Source of the DNA: Gremmenia infestans
Taxonomy: Eukaryota > Ascomycota > Leotiomycetes > Helotiales > Hamatocanthoscyphaceae
Assembly: GCA_032629725.1 (NCBI GenBank)
Contig: JAFEVB010000008.1
Span: forward strand, 1,984,001-2,048,000
DNA length: 64,000 nucleotides
Direction: 5' to 3'
Each line of letters starts with the position of its first letter. The first letter of the stretch is position 1. The position numbers and the translations under genes were made by a program. This document shows positions 33,185-44,564 of the stretch, in pieces. The notes beneath the pieces are model-generated. The model was not told the DNA's origin. It searched no databases and saw only the letters and a list, made by a program, of their open reading frames with translations.

Positions 33185-34381
33185 TCAAACATTGGCTCGT
33201 CGACCTCTGAGGTACCCCAGGTTTGGGTTGCGGAGCTGTCGTGCCTTGACCGTTGCGTTCGTAGTCGAGTTGCCAGACGAAGCTCCGCTGCCACACGTTC
33301 CAAAGCCGGCTTGGCATCCGTCGCCGCAGTGTTCGGTTGTGTCGCCGCAGAAATTCCACTTGGAGCAACAGGCTCCGAACTGGGTTTGGCCGGCGCAGGT
33401 GCTGGACGCGCCGCACTCGCCGTGCGAGGACACTGTGAGGGATCCGCTGGTTCCTGTTCCGGACGATGCGGGTGCTGAAGCGGTGGCTGTGCCTGCTGCT
33501 GCTACACCTGCTCCTGCTGCTGCTGAGGATGCAACGGGGGCGGCTGCGGTTGCTGAGGAAGCGGTCGAGCCACCACTAGCAGCTGAAGATGCTGAAGGAT
33601 CCGATGACCCGCTCGCAGCTGGGGCAGATGCCGAAGCACCGCCACTTGAACCCCCTGAGCTGGATCCTGATGATGGGCCACCGACGCCGTTGACTGCCAC
33701 GCAAGCCCCGGCGATGGTGTCGGTGGCACCTGCTGTTCCGGTGAGATCTGGACCTGGGTTTGGGAAGGCCAAGTCTTTACCCTCGACCGAGTGGCAGCCG
33801 TTGGGGTCGACATTGGCGACGAAGAGGCCGGGGCGTGAAGAAAAGGCTGTGTCGCGCTCGGAGATGGTGCGTTTCTTGGAAGCGGCACCAATGGTGACGG
33901 ATGCACAGTTCATGTATATCTCGCGGTTGCCGACCTTGTTGAACCAAGTCCATGCGAACAAGGCAGATCCAGTCTTTGCGTCTGAAGGGATGGTGAAGTC
34001 GAAGTTTTGACCAGACGACGTCGGACAGTTCCCGATGTACGAATGGATGACGGTGAAGGTTTTACCTACGTCGTAAGATAAAGCTGCTTGACAACTACCG
34101 CCACTGTGTGTTGCTCCTCCGACGACGGTGAAGTTGGCTTTATCACCTGGGGCCCAGGTAACGACCGATGCTCCTTCCCCAGTGGTATCAGACATGGCTG
34201 TCTGATAGCCTTTGCAAGGGAACTGAGCAACCCCAGATAGTGGGGAAGTCATAGAATAATCAGCATTCTTAGCGTGACTATTAAACTTGGACTTTAGTGG
34301 CGGCGGGAAAGACATTTCCATGTGCGCCATGGCGGTTGTTGATCCGAGAGCCAAAGCGGCGAGGATCGTTGTGTACTGCAT
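33185..34381 (-). CDS. secreted AA11 lytic polysaccharide monooxygenase with CBM18
   Basis: Single exon, 398 aa. A signal peptide (residues 1-19, hydrophobic core ILAALALG) ends at Ala so that His20 becomes the mature N-terminus, the first arm of the copper histidine brace. The second histidine is His92 in GGATHSGGSC. AWTWFNKVGNREIYMNC (143-159) is the typical AA11 core with the axial Tyr156. A Ser/Ala/Gly-rich linker (~250-315) leads to a chitin-binding type 1 module (residues ~321-363) with eight cysteines (GACCSKWNFCG within it). AA11 enzymes cleave crystalline chitin by oxidation, so roles in cell-wall remodelling or feeding on other fungi are likely. The tail has no clear GPI signal. The strand choice is firm; a long antisense frame exists but is a shadow. 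Confidence 0.92.
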   Translation of the reverse strand: MQYTTILAALALGSTTAMAHMEMSFPPPLKSKFNSHAKNADYSMTSPLSGVAQFPCKGYQTAMSDTTGEGASVVTWAPGDKANFTVVGGATHSGGSCQAALSYDVGKTFTVIHSYIGNCPTSSGQNFDFTIPSDAKTGSALFAWTWFNKVGNREIYMNCASVTIGAASKKRTISERDTAFSSRPGLFVANVDPNGCHSVEGKDLAFPNPGPDLTGTAGATDTIAGACVAVNGVGGPSSGSSSGGSSGGASASAPAASGSSDPSASSAASGGSTASSATAAAPVASSAAAGAGVAAAGTATASAPASSGTGTSGSLTVSSHGECGASSTCAGQTQFGACCSKWNFCGDTTEHCGDGCQAGFGTCGSGASSGNSTTNATVKARQLRNPNLGYLRGRRANV

Positions 34382-37307
34382 GTTGATTTGGAGATTCAGG
34401 CCTGCTGAATGTATGTGTGCTTTGTGTTTGTGTGTTTGCAGGTGTGTTTGATGTTGGTATTGCAGAGGTGATGAAGTTGTACGTAGGAATGAAGCAGGGA
34501 GAGCTCGATGATTAAACTTATAGAATATCTAAAAGATTTGTTCTGTAGAAGGAAGACAATGGAACAATAGGGGTGGCTGTTATTGTGCGAACAATAGAAG
34601 CAAACAGGCTCGAATCAACGAGAATACAAAGAATGAATATGAACCGAGAGAACAATGGGAGTGTTCAACAATGCAAGAATTCAATTGAAGGGAAGTTTCA
34701 ATACTTAAGTCTTTCAAACAGCCTTGAAGTCCAAGACCAATCATTAAACAGAATGCACGTAAAGACAAAGAAAGCCCTAGGAAGTTTCATAGAAACAAGC
34801 TATGCCTGCTCTGACCACTGCTGGAGATATACCAAGTACCAACAGTCATCGATGCAACACCAAACAAAAAGGCCCGTAGTGAGCCAGGACTTGCTGGAAT
34901 GATACAAGGAGGGGCTTTGAGAGGCCAACTCTTCTTGAACCGTGCATAAGTGCCGAATCTACAAAGCAATTCCAGCCACTCAACGACCTGCAGATAATGT
35001 AGACGGATCATCCATTGGAAAGAGCATTGAGATGGATACTCGAAACATCTAATTATCCAAGTGATTGATAAAATCTTCTTGCATAAGATGGGGGAGAAAC
35101 AAACAAGTAGTCGCAGCCTTCCGAGCCAATCATGCCACTTGAAACGCAGGTCTTTGAAGCGAGCGACCTCTAAGCGCGACACGCCTGGTCCAACCAAGCA
35201 AGCAAGTTGCTATGACTGGAATCATCCGCAGAACTGCTTGTTCACTCGTATATTACAAATGCGTGCATCATGCGTTATGTTATCATGTGATTGTAAAGGA
35301 GGATATTTTGTGAATAAGAAGTTGAGGTTGGCTCGGTTGGGTTGGGCTCAGGTGAGGTTCATTTAAGGCGGGTCTCGCTAATTATTCAGCATGTTGGCGC
35401 TAAATCTCAGGGGTTGTGTTGTTATTTTTGCCTTTAACATACCTATGTGATTCATGATATGGAGAATGATAGATGGAACGATTAGAAAGCAATACTATGA
35501 TGATGTCTTTATTGGTACTCTATTTCAGATGTGGTGGTGCAAGTATGTATGTATTTCTGGCGTAAGATGGAAAGGATGACAGATATAATTAGTGTGAGGT
35601 TGATTGATCGACTGGCTGGGTTTATTTATTAGACGTTTATTAGATCCTTATATACTCGCAGCTACCAAAAGAACAGCCCGTCTCTACCAGTCATGCTTAC
35701 GGCGTTTTCCTTCGTTGGTAGACATTCAGGCGGCTGGCAAACAGAGTAGATCTGCATCTCGATCAACTTCCATGATGGAACGTTTGACTTTGTCAACCGA
35801 CAGCCAATTCATCTGCTAACGTTGTGACCGTAGACCCACAAGACGCAAAATGTAGGAGCATGTCCTTCAACCGATGAACGAGCATTCTGCATGTACAGTA
35901 CGTGCTCTTCCTTTCCCGCCCCCGCCCTTTTCCCCATCTCGGTGCCTTATCTTGTATGCGTAGGTGTACAAGATAGATTCATTTGTTCCCTCTCTGGCAG
36001 GCGCGGCCCGGCCCGTACAAGAACATATAAGTCATCTCTCAAGCTACTACTTGAATAGATAGCCTGGAGTCCAATCGGACAGTATCTTGTTGGTTGTCGG
36101 CAACTCTTTCTGCTTTCAGAGATATTTTCATATCTATGTCTGTGACCCTACGGGACTCTTTGGGTGCCGCTAATGGGTATTTGAGTACAAGTTCGGGATC
36201 GATGACATATGATGGGAGACGAAGAGATCTGTTACTGTAGTAGATGGCGAAGAGGTTCTCGGAGTTCCAAGCTCTTGACTAATACCCCTCCCGCCAAAAC
36301 TGTAGTAAGAATTCGCACAGTAACAAACAGCGGAACATCCCAAACTTTCAGGATTATTTAAGAATTCCGAGACTTTCTGACGTTACAAAGTGTTGGGCTT
36401 AGAGTTCTCGCTTCAAGCTTCCCCTCAAGTTTGGTTCCTCCTGCATGAGTGAGGGGAAGTGGCGCACTACTTTATATCACTAAAGCTAGATGGATATATT
36501 GTAGGAAAGTTTAGAACCAAAAGATGGTCACAAGATACCCGACTTTGGATTATTTACTTGTGAGCAGCGTAGACTTGTCGAAATACTTGATTCTTCACCC
36601 GGTATTCATCAGGGGCCAACTTTAAAACTTTAAAACTCTAAAAACGCCATTCGCGTGATGATCTCATTGCAGCCAAAGCCATGGCCCAGCCCAGCCCAGC
36701 TCCAGCCATGCCCAGGGTTTAGAAGAGAATGTCGCTTTTCAGTACTACCGATAATGAGACGGATAAACAGACAGATACCAATTTGTCGGAAGGGCAAGTA
36801 CAACTGCGCAAAATCCCATGGACAGGGTACTTGGGAGCATCTCGTCACACGTCAATTTCCGACTCTCGGGAGACTGGTTGACGGGAAGGGGGAGGCTGCA
36901 TGTGCATGCATGAGGTGAAGCAGTGAGAAATCAAGAAGTCAAGAAGTGAGGCGAAAAGAAAGGTTGTTGTCAAGATATGAAATGTAATGTGGGAGGACTT
37001 GAAGAACCAAACAGAATATACATGTCAGGTATGGTACTGGTAGGTGCTGGTAAGTACTAATCACGGTCACGTCTCCTGTCTATCAACACGTGCCATGTTC
37101 ATGTTGGACGCCCGAGCCTAGATTTTCATGTGCCCCTGTGGATCTTTGCCAGCACGCGCGTGTGAACTGCAAGCCACAGAACACAAAGCAACAGCGCACA
37201 CCCAAACGCCCGAGGGGAAGTGAATTGATGGGATGCGAGTGAAGAAGGAAGGTCCGACTGTTAGAAATGGGATGATGATAATGGGTTGAGGTCCGAGAAA
37301 ATCAAGA

Positions 37308-37350
<43 letters not shown>

Positions 37351-37894
37351 TACCTAGGTACGGAAGTTGGTGGGGTTAGATTGTGTCGTCACCGCTTGTT
37401 GTGCCCCTCGAAAGCATGGACCACATGAAGAAGGAGAAAACATGTGATGATGAGACTGCATCTGGCAGACAATATTTGAATTAGATGATGAATAATACTA
37501 AATGTTAATTAAATTAATTAAATAATAAATATAAACAACAAGTACCAATTTAATCCAAATAAAACAAATGAGTAATTATGAGTGACTTCAATCAAGGCAT
37601 GACTCAAGGGCGCAAGGCTGAGAGGAATGAATGAATACAATATTGAGTCATCTAACCAAGATAATTCCCGTGACCTTCACCCATATAGTCAACAAACCCT
37701 CTTAGATCTTCAACTCCATCACGATTACTATATTTGTCAGCTGGGAATAAGATCTTCAAGGACAGACATCACCATTGCGCTTGCTCGCCACCGCTCCTCC
37801 TCCTCTTTTCCCCATCCTCTCCACACTCACCTCCTATCTGGTTGCCTTGCCTAACACCAATCCTTCTTCACCTTAACCTCACCTCACCTCCATC
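34382..37894. other. 3.5-kb intergenic region
   Basis: No gene is supported. The stretch contains the LPMO promoter (from 34382), an AGCCCAGCCCAGC run near 36685, the (AAT)n tract at 37308-37349, TTAATTAAATTAATTAAAT near 37505, and a C/T-rich leader (37785-37894) in front of the next gene. Open frames of 60-140 codons lie on both strands but none has family resemblance or a matching splice pattern. Confidence 0.5.
37308..37349. repeat. (AAT)n microsatellite
   Basis: Fourteen uninterrupted AAT units in non-coding DNA. Confidence 0.95.
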
Positions 37895-40757
37895 ATGACT
37901 TCAAATCCGTCTTCACAAACAGGTCAGCAGAGTTAGTCTTGCCTCACCGCCATCTTTATCTATCTATAACCCATTCTCATGCATGCCACAAGGTTGCAAC
38001 GCATAATAAATGGCAGACTGTGGGGTCATCTGCTCGGTAGAACTAGACTGACTTGATGCGTTGGCAGTTGCAATCGGACGTGATCCGTCCTCACGCGAAC
38101 ATGGACACCAGCCTCAGAAGGCCAGGGTCTGTCGATATTTCAGCAGAACGGGTATTTTTATTATTTATTCATTTATTAATCAATTTCCAATTCTTGGAAT
38201 CCCCCTTGATTTTTCTGATTCGTTGCACTGCCGGCCTGTTTGCATATGCACCAAGTGTTGTGCAGCATACCCGGTGGATCCCGTGATTTATAGTACTATC
38301 ACCGGCGTGGGGGACACTACACTACACTGTTGATCAGCTTCACCTTTGATGAGATGACTCGAGATGTGCCTCCAACCATGGAGACATGCTGTCCTCCCAC
38401 AGCTGCCCCAGAGTTACACCACGTGATGTAGTGGAGCAGCACAAGAAGCCTCGAGGACAGGGCCGTCCTACCTGATCCAGCGCTGACTGAACTGATAGGA
38501 CATTGTCGAGCAGGCCATGATTGCCACTTTCTGCATGATGAGTCACGACTTCCTGGAGTACAGGTCAGTATCGGGGACGCAATGTGGGGAGATGCTCCGG
38601 AAGCAGCGGGTTCTGGGGAACTTGCAGACAATGGAACAGTCCAAGACCGTCGACAGGCTGTTACTCAGCCTGCTGCTTCTCGTGTTGTCGCCAAGCCAGT
38701 TCCACAAGCACAGATTCAAGATCCGAGAGAATTTCAGCTCGGTCAGATCAGAAGGAGATACTCGCCCAAGGAATCGAGACAGTCAGACGGCTCAACTATA
38801 CTGAAGATTAGTCTTACTCCGTCAGACCCGGACTTCCCATTTGAAATGACCGCTCTAGACTGTAGTTTTATTGTACCTCTTGCATATCCAAAGGTCAGAC
38901 CATCGTTGAAGGTTGGTAATAAAGACATCCCCAGGGGATTCGCCTTGAATGTCGAGGCAGGGTTTGATGGCCTTGTTCAGGACAAGCCGGATGCTACTCT
39001 ACTCGAGTTGGCAAAAAGCCTGGACAGAAACCTAGAAGCATTCCTCTCTGCGCCAAAGGCAGACACGGTGAAGTTGATGCCCAACAAAGATATTCGCCAT
39101 CTCTCAGCCTTGCCAGCGCGGTCAGTGCAGCCAGCCGAGGTTCCACCACGGGGTCAAGATACACCACAGGCTGTACAATCGGAGATCAAGTCTACATATC
39201 CTGTGAAACCTGTGGAGAACTTTACTGTCCAGCAGAAAGTAGAAGCAGCTAAGCGCAGAGAGATAGAAACTAGACAGCTTGAAGCGCGAATGGGAAGACT
39301 ACCCCTTTATAAAAAGTCAGGTGATGGCATTGCGTACACACTACCCATTGAGCCTCGAAAACGGGCTGAACTGCCAGTTGCTCTACAGGCTGTCAAATCA
39401 GTTAAGTTGTTTGTTCCTTTGCTGTATCCATTACAGTCTTGTCGGGTTCAACTTGAAGGTGTTGATCGAAGCGAGCAAACGGCAGTGGAAAAGGGGTTTG
39501 AGAGAAAGGCTGCTCAGGGAACAGACAACACTACGCTAATGGGTCACTTGAACTTCCTAGCACAGAATATTCAGGTACTAGCCAAGACAGTTCTTGAGCC
39601 TGAGAAGCCGATACCTGTACTAGCCCAGCCACAAGAACCTGCCGCCAGTACTGCAGACAAAGGAAAAGGGGTTGAAGGCCATCAAGATGCAGAACGAAGT
39701 CACATTCAATACATCACTCGACCTCCTGAGTGGATTATAATCAACAAAGATGAGGACTCTGATGATGAATCTGAAGATGACTATTCCTACGATTCAGGTG
39801 ACGAATTTACAGAAGATGAAGAAAGTGGTGTCGAAATCAAGACAAGCGGACAACAATCATCCCCACCACCAGCACAAAATCAAGAAAAGGGAACAGCGTT
39901 GTCCTTTCCCTTTATCGAGCTCTACGGCATCGAACTCCTCGAGGTAGTAGTTTTGAATATCTCTATCAAATGCGAGAGATGCAAAGACGTGATGGAAATC
40001 AAAGGTCTCCGCGACGGCGTCACAAAGCACGAAAGCTGCAAGAAATGCGCCACCCTCCTCGGCGTAGGTTTCCGACGAGATCTAATACACGCCAACGCCG
40101 TCCGAGCCGGCTTTTTAGATCTCGAGGGTTGTGTTCCAGTTGATATGCTCCTCAGGTAACTTTCCTCGCTACCCCTTTTTAACCCCACTAACTCCATCTA
40201 CCAGCACATTCATACCAACCTGCTCCCAATGCTCCACCGCCTATCCAGCACCAGGAATCGTCTCTGTACGCGGCGACACCACGAGCAATATCTGCCGAGA
40301 ATGCCACCAGAAATTCAGCTTCAAGATCCCGCAAACGAAATTCCTGCGCATCTCCTCCGAACACCTACCTCCATCCGCAGGACCGCGGAGGAAGAAAGAA
40401 ACACTCGGCCTCACGCCCGGCACTGAGCTGCCGAAACGCGGGCGCTGTCGCCATTACACCAAGAGCTATCGCTGGTTCCGATTCAGCTGTTGCCAGAAGG
40501 TGTACGCATGCGATAAATGCCACGACGCGGCCGAGGAGCACCCGAACGAGTGGGCGAACCGCATGATATGCGGCTGGTGCAGTCGGGAGGGCAATTACCG
40601 ACCGGAGGACTGTGGGGTTTGCCATGGAGTGCTTGTTGGGAAGAAAGGAGGAGGGGGGTTTTGGGAGGGGGGAAAGGGGACGAGGGATCGGGTTAGGATG
40701 AGTAGGAAGGATAAGAGGAAGTTTAGGAGGCCTGGGGGAGGTTTGAAGGCAAAGTGA
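37895..40757 (+). CDS. CCCH- and CHY-type zinc-finger protein
   Basis: Four exons, 37895-37922, 38068-38151, 38499-40155 and 40205-40757, giving 773 aa. The N-terminus has a CCCH finger, Cys31-X8-Cys40-X5-Cys46-X3-His50 (VCRYFSRTG then HCRAGHDCHFLHDE). A 347-bp intron falls inside it at Gly38, and only this junction restores the spacing. An RWD-like region follows (SFIVPLAYPKVRPSLKV, IPRGFALNVEAGFDGLVQ), then a coiled or charged middle and an acidic stretch (DEDSDDESEDD). C-terminally come several CxxC pairs (CERCKD, CKKC, CSQC, CREC) and a CHY finger: CRHYTKSYRWFRFSCC, CDKCHD, MICGWCSREG and DCGVCHG. CHY fingers occur in Hot13 and in some E3 ligases, but no RING is visible here. Nucleic-acid binding plus zinc or redox function is inference. 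Confidence 0.87.
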
Positions 40758-40761
40758 AGTA

Positions 40762-40788
40762 AGTGTGTGTGTGTGTGAGAGAGAGAGA
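40762..40788. repeat. (GT)n(GA)n microsatellite
   Basis: A GT run followed directly by a GA run, in the 3' flank of the zinc-finger gene. Confidence 0.9.
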
Positions 40789-41635
40789 TGAACAGATATG
40801 GGATTTCTAGTTATTGAAATAGGAGCACTGATCAATCAAGTGTTAAACTCTTCAACTTGAGGAATGCTTTGCTCTGCATGAGAAATGGAAGAGAAAAGCA
40901 AGCATCTTTTTATAATGGAGTACTATTCAATAACAATCCAATTCACTGAGATATACATAAAAGAGCACTCTCTTTTGCAACAAGACATTCATTCAATTTA
41001 CTAGCAAATCCCCTCATCCATCCATCCACACAACACGAATTCGCACTACAATACAAAACCCCCAAAAGAATATACATGCTTTAATCCCGTGCCATCTTTT
41101 CTTTTCTTTTCATTTCATTCAGTCGTTTCTTCCTTTTATCAAGTACCAAGTACCTTCCATACATCCGTCCACAGCACAGTACAGTACAGTCCACCCCGCC
41201 CGTCTGCTTGCACCCCACCCACCATCATCATATCACATCACATATGCATCTGCATCAAGCATCCATCCTAGTAATCAATCAATCAATCTCACGGATCTCC
41301 CGGATCCCACTTCCCACTTCCCCTCCCGTCCTGTCCTGTCTCAAAATCAAAAAGCAAACGTCAGAAAGAAATATTATAAAGTCAAAGTCGAAGTCGGGAA
41401 AATTAAAAAGGTATACTGCTAGCTAGGATGCAGAGAGAGGTACGTCTAGTCCGTCCACTTTCATTCATGAAGCTTGAAGCTATAATGTATGACTGGCTGT
41501 GAGGAAGGGAAAGGTAAAAATTTCAAATAAATGTCACTAGAATAAATAAATGGATAGATTTTTTTTTCAATTAACACGAGCACGAGCATGAGCATGAGCA
41601 CAAGCATGAGCATAAGGAAAAAACAAAAAGCTAGA

Positions 41636-41679
41636 TAGATAGATAGATGGATAAATGGATAGATGGATGGATGGATAGA
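41636..41679. repeat. (GATA)/(GATG) tetranucleotide tract
   Basis: Degenerate AGAT and GGAT units run through this segment. A second AGAT tract lies at about 41905-41922. Confidence 0.8.
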
Positions 41680-41797
41680 AAAAGAGGAGAGGAGAGGAAA
41701 GGAGATTGATAAACTTGATAGGAGGGAGAATGAGGAGATTGGTCGATTGATAGATATAAAACTGGTATACCATACTTGCATGCATGCATGTATGCAT

Positions 41798-41827
41798 TGC
41801 GTTGCGTTGCGTTGCGTTGCGTTGCGT
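41798..41827. repeat. (GTTGC)n pentanucleotide repeat
   Basis: About six units of TTGCG in a row, preceded by TGCATGCATGCATG. The length unit is not a multiple of three, which argues against coding use. Confidence 0.92.
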
Positions 41828-42120
41828 TTGCTTAACACAGTAGGGAAGAATGAGATGAGATGAGATGAGATAGATCAGATGATAAGTAATAATAAATGGA
41901 TGCTAGATAGATAGATAGAAAGATGGAAACATACATTAATAGCACCGGTAGTATATTATAAAGTAAGTCTATATACATATTGCGTATTACCGTTTGATAT
42001 TCCGCATCCGCATCTGCATACGATACTATACGGAATATGATAGATACGGAGTATATTGTACCATAGTACCATATACCACACCGCACCATGTCGTAAACCC
42101 ACCTCGCACGGAACAAATGT

Positions 42121-42160
<40 letters not shown>
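42121..42160. repeat. (GACA)10 microsatellite
   Basis: Ten perfect GACA units. Confidence 0.95.
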
Positions 42161-42361
42161 CGGACCGGATTAATCCATTCATCCATCTCATCACAAACAG
42201 CAGAGCAGGTAAGTGTACCGAGCGGATGGGTAGACGGCGGCAGCGGGTGTCTCCCCGGACCAGGGTGCAGTGCAGTGCGGAGCGGTGCGGTGCGTTGGTT
42301 CGTTTCCGTCCGTCTGTCATACCCACACAGATACGAAGTACTTCATCTTCATCTTCGTGGG

Positions 42362-42390
42362 GGTTCTGGTTCTGGTTCTGGTTCTGGTTG
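42362..42390. repeat. (GGTTCT)n hexanucleotide repeat
   Basis: Nearly five units of GGTTCT in tandem. Confidence 0.92.
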
Positions 42391-42476
42391 GCAGGAAAAG
42401 GAAAAGTCGGTGAAGGTGAAACAGACAGATAGATAGACAGATGATAAAAAGAATGAAAGAATAAATAATTTAACTA

Positions 42477-42506
42477 ATGAATAAATAAATAAATAAATAA
42501 ATAAAT
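42477..42506. repeat. (AAAT)n microsatellite
   Basis: About seven AAAT units. Similar ATAAATAA runs recur near 45250 and 45300, where the two runs face each other as an inverted pair. Confidence 0.9.
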
Positions 42507-44265
42507 AGATAACCCCTTGTTTTTATCTTATTTATTTATGGTGGTGAGTGAGTGAGTGAGTGGGCGAGAGAGATAACATTAAAAGGGATTTCAGATCAAA
42601 GAAGCAGGTCGATTCCATTAAGAAACGGTGTACGGAGGAGTGTGATTGTGCAAGACGTACTGTACGTACTGTATCCGTAGAGGTATACAGACATCCGGCG
42701 GGGACGAGCGAGCGGGCGAGATAAGCGTTTGTGGAAGGCAGCCACGTGGCGTGGGGGATGGGGGAGTGGAGGGGGGAGGCGGAGGGGACCCCCAATTTCT
42801 GGAATCCTTTGAAGTGAATGAGATGGGGGTGGAGGCGGTGACTCGTGAGGGATGAGTACAGTAAAAAAAAGGCGTCATTTTATTTGACGATTGAGCTTTC
42901 TACCGAGTATTCACGCAGTGGGTAATGTTATATTTATTATCAGGGGCTACGATTGGTTCGAATCCTTCGTAATACCGTAGGGGAGAGATGAGATGGGATG
43001 AGCTCTCGTGATTTACTGTAGGATCTTCCGAGCGATCAAGTGAGACATTATTATTATATTTCAGATGAACTTGTCAAAGAGAGAGAAAAAAAAATGGCTC
43101 TTCCGTATAATTACTTGCTCCGTACCACCCAGGTTTTGAAAAACCAAAATGAGATTTACTTCGTAATAATACCAAGTAATTCATCATCATGCTAATTGAT
43201 TGATTGATTAATTAATTAATTAATTAATCAAAGAAAGCCCTACCTACCCAAGGATCATAACCCGACCGTTGCAAAAACCCAATCGGTCGGTCAAACCCGT
43301 CCCGTCATGGCTTATCACTCCAAAAGGTCCATCAAGATACCCTTTGCGGAAATACAACGTCAGTCAGGCACGAATCGTAGCGGTAGCGCAGACGCTATTC
43401 CAGGACAAGGGTACTGTACTGTAACGTGGGATTCCGATCTAAAGATTTTATTACACTTCGAAGTACTTCCCCAAAGACAAATCTGTTCCGTGAGTAAAAG
43501 ATTAAAGATCCACTCCTTCACATGGAAGGTTCCTGGTACCACAATCTCGGGTTTGGGGGAATATTGGGGGATGGTTCGTGCTCTTTGTCTCTTTCGGGAT
43601 AGATTATTGAATGGGAATTTAATAATTGATAGACTTGATAGGAATTAGTGAGTGTTAATTCGAGTACGAATACTACGAACATGGGCAAGTCAGGGTCAGT
43701 CAGACCTTTTGTTACGTTTGCAACTTTCTATGCATGATGGACCTTCCGAATCCGTACCCTGAACTGCGAACGGTACGGAGGTACGGGCGGGCTATGGTAC
43801 GGGATGGGGAAATGAAATTCCGGATCGCGTTTAATGGCAGAACAGGAACGTGACGTGACTTTGAGTACAAGCCAATGCAATAGGCGCGTCTTCAGGTCAT
43901 GAGAACATATTCGCCATGTTTCTACTTCTAGAAGTATTCCTCCTCACGTCCGCTTCACCCTTCATCCATCCATCCATTCATTCCTGGTCTCGTTGCCGCC
44001 TCACTCACAGCCTCGAATCCAGACCCAAAGCTTGATCTCGTGATAACCAGATCTCGGCACATCACATGCCTCGCCTCGCCTCTCTCACTTTCACCTCACG
44101 GAAAAACTAACTGGTACTGTACAGTAACGAATCGGAAAAGTCTCTACCCTGCCACCACACCCCTGACTAGCATGATTCAAGGCAAGGACTAGTCTCGCCT
44201 CCCATGGCCACGCCTCGTCCGCGCCCACGTTTCCCCTCATTTACCCGGCAAAGTCTTTCAACTCC

Positions 44266-44320
44266 ACTCCACTCCTTTCCACTCCACTCCTTTCCACTCC
44301 ACTCCTTTCCACTCCACTCA
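44266..44320. repeat. 15-bp minisatellite ACTCCACTCCTTTCC
   Basis: Three perfect 15-bp units at 44266-44280, 44281-44295 and 44296-44310 and most of a fourth. Confidence 0.93.
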
Positions 44321-44523
44321 TCCGGCCCTGCTTCGGTAAAGAACGGAGCAGGAGCACGGAGGAAATACCACGAGGGATATCCCTGCTGACATGGATCTGC
44401 TATTCGGGCCGCGCGATTCATGCATTCGACGTTCTAGCGTGATGGGCTAGAAGGAGGTCTTTGCACTCGCTCCCTCGGTACCTGCATTTCTCGTGTCGTG
44501 CGATCCTACTGTATGGCGTGAGG

Positions 44524-44525
<2 letters not shown>

Positions 44526-44562
<37 letters not shown>
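44526..44562. repeat. (CT)n microsatellite
   Basis: An uninterrupted CT run of about 18 units. Confidence 0.93.

Positions 44563-44564
<2 letters not shown>

Noticed and set aside
33192..34010. 272-codon plus-strand open frame
   Set aside because: It is antisense to the AA11 LPMO, and its Ala/Pro/Glu-rich reading is a by-product of the G/C-rich linker of that gene.
42121..42160. CRISPR-like or satellite array
   Set aside because: The units are 4 bp with no spacers, which is a plain microsatellite.
42930..42990. Possible tRNA, because GGTTCGAATCC matches a B box at about 42955
   Set aside because: No matching acceptor stem, anticodon arm or A box can be folded from the upstream AT-rich sequence.
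43307..43648. 113-codon plus-strand frame
   Set aside because: The composition is less repetitive than its neighbours, but there is no recognisable domain, leader or splice context. It could be revisited if transcripts exist.
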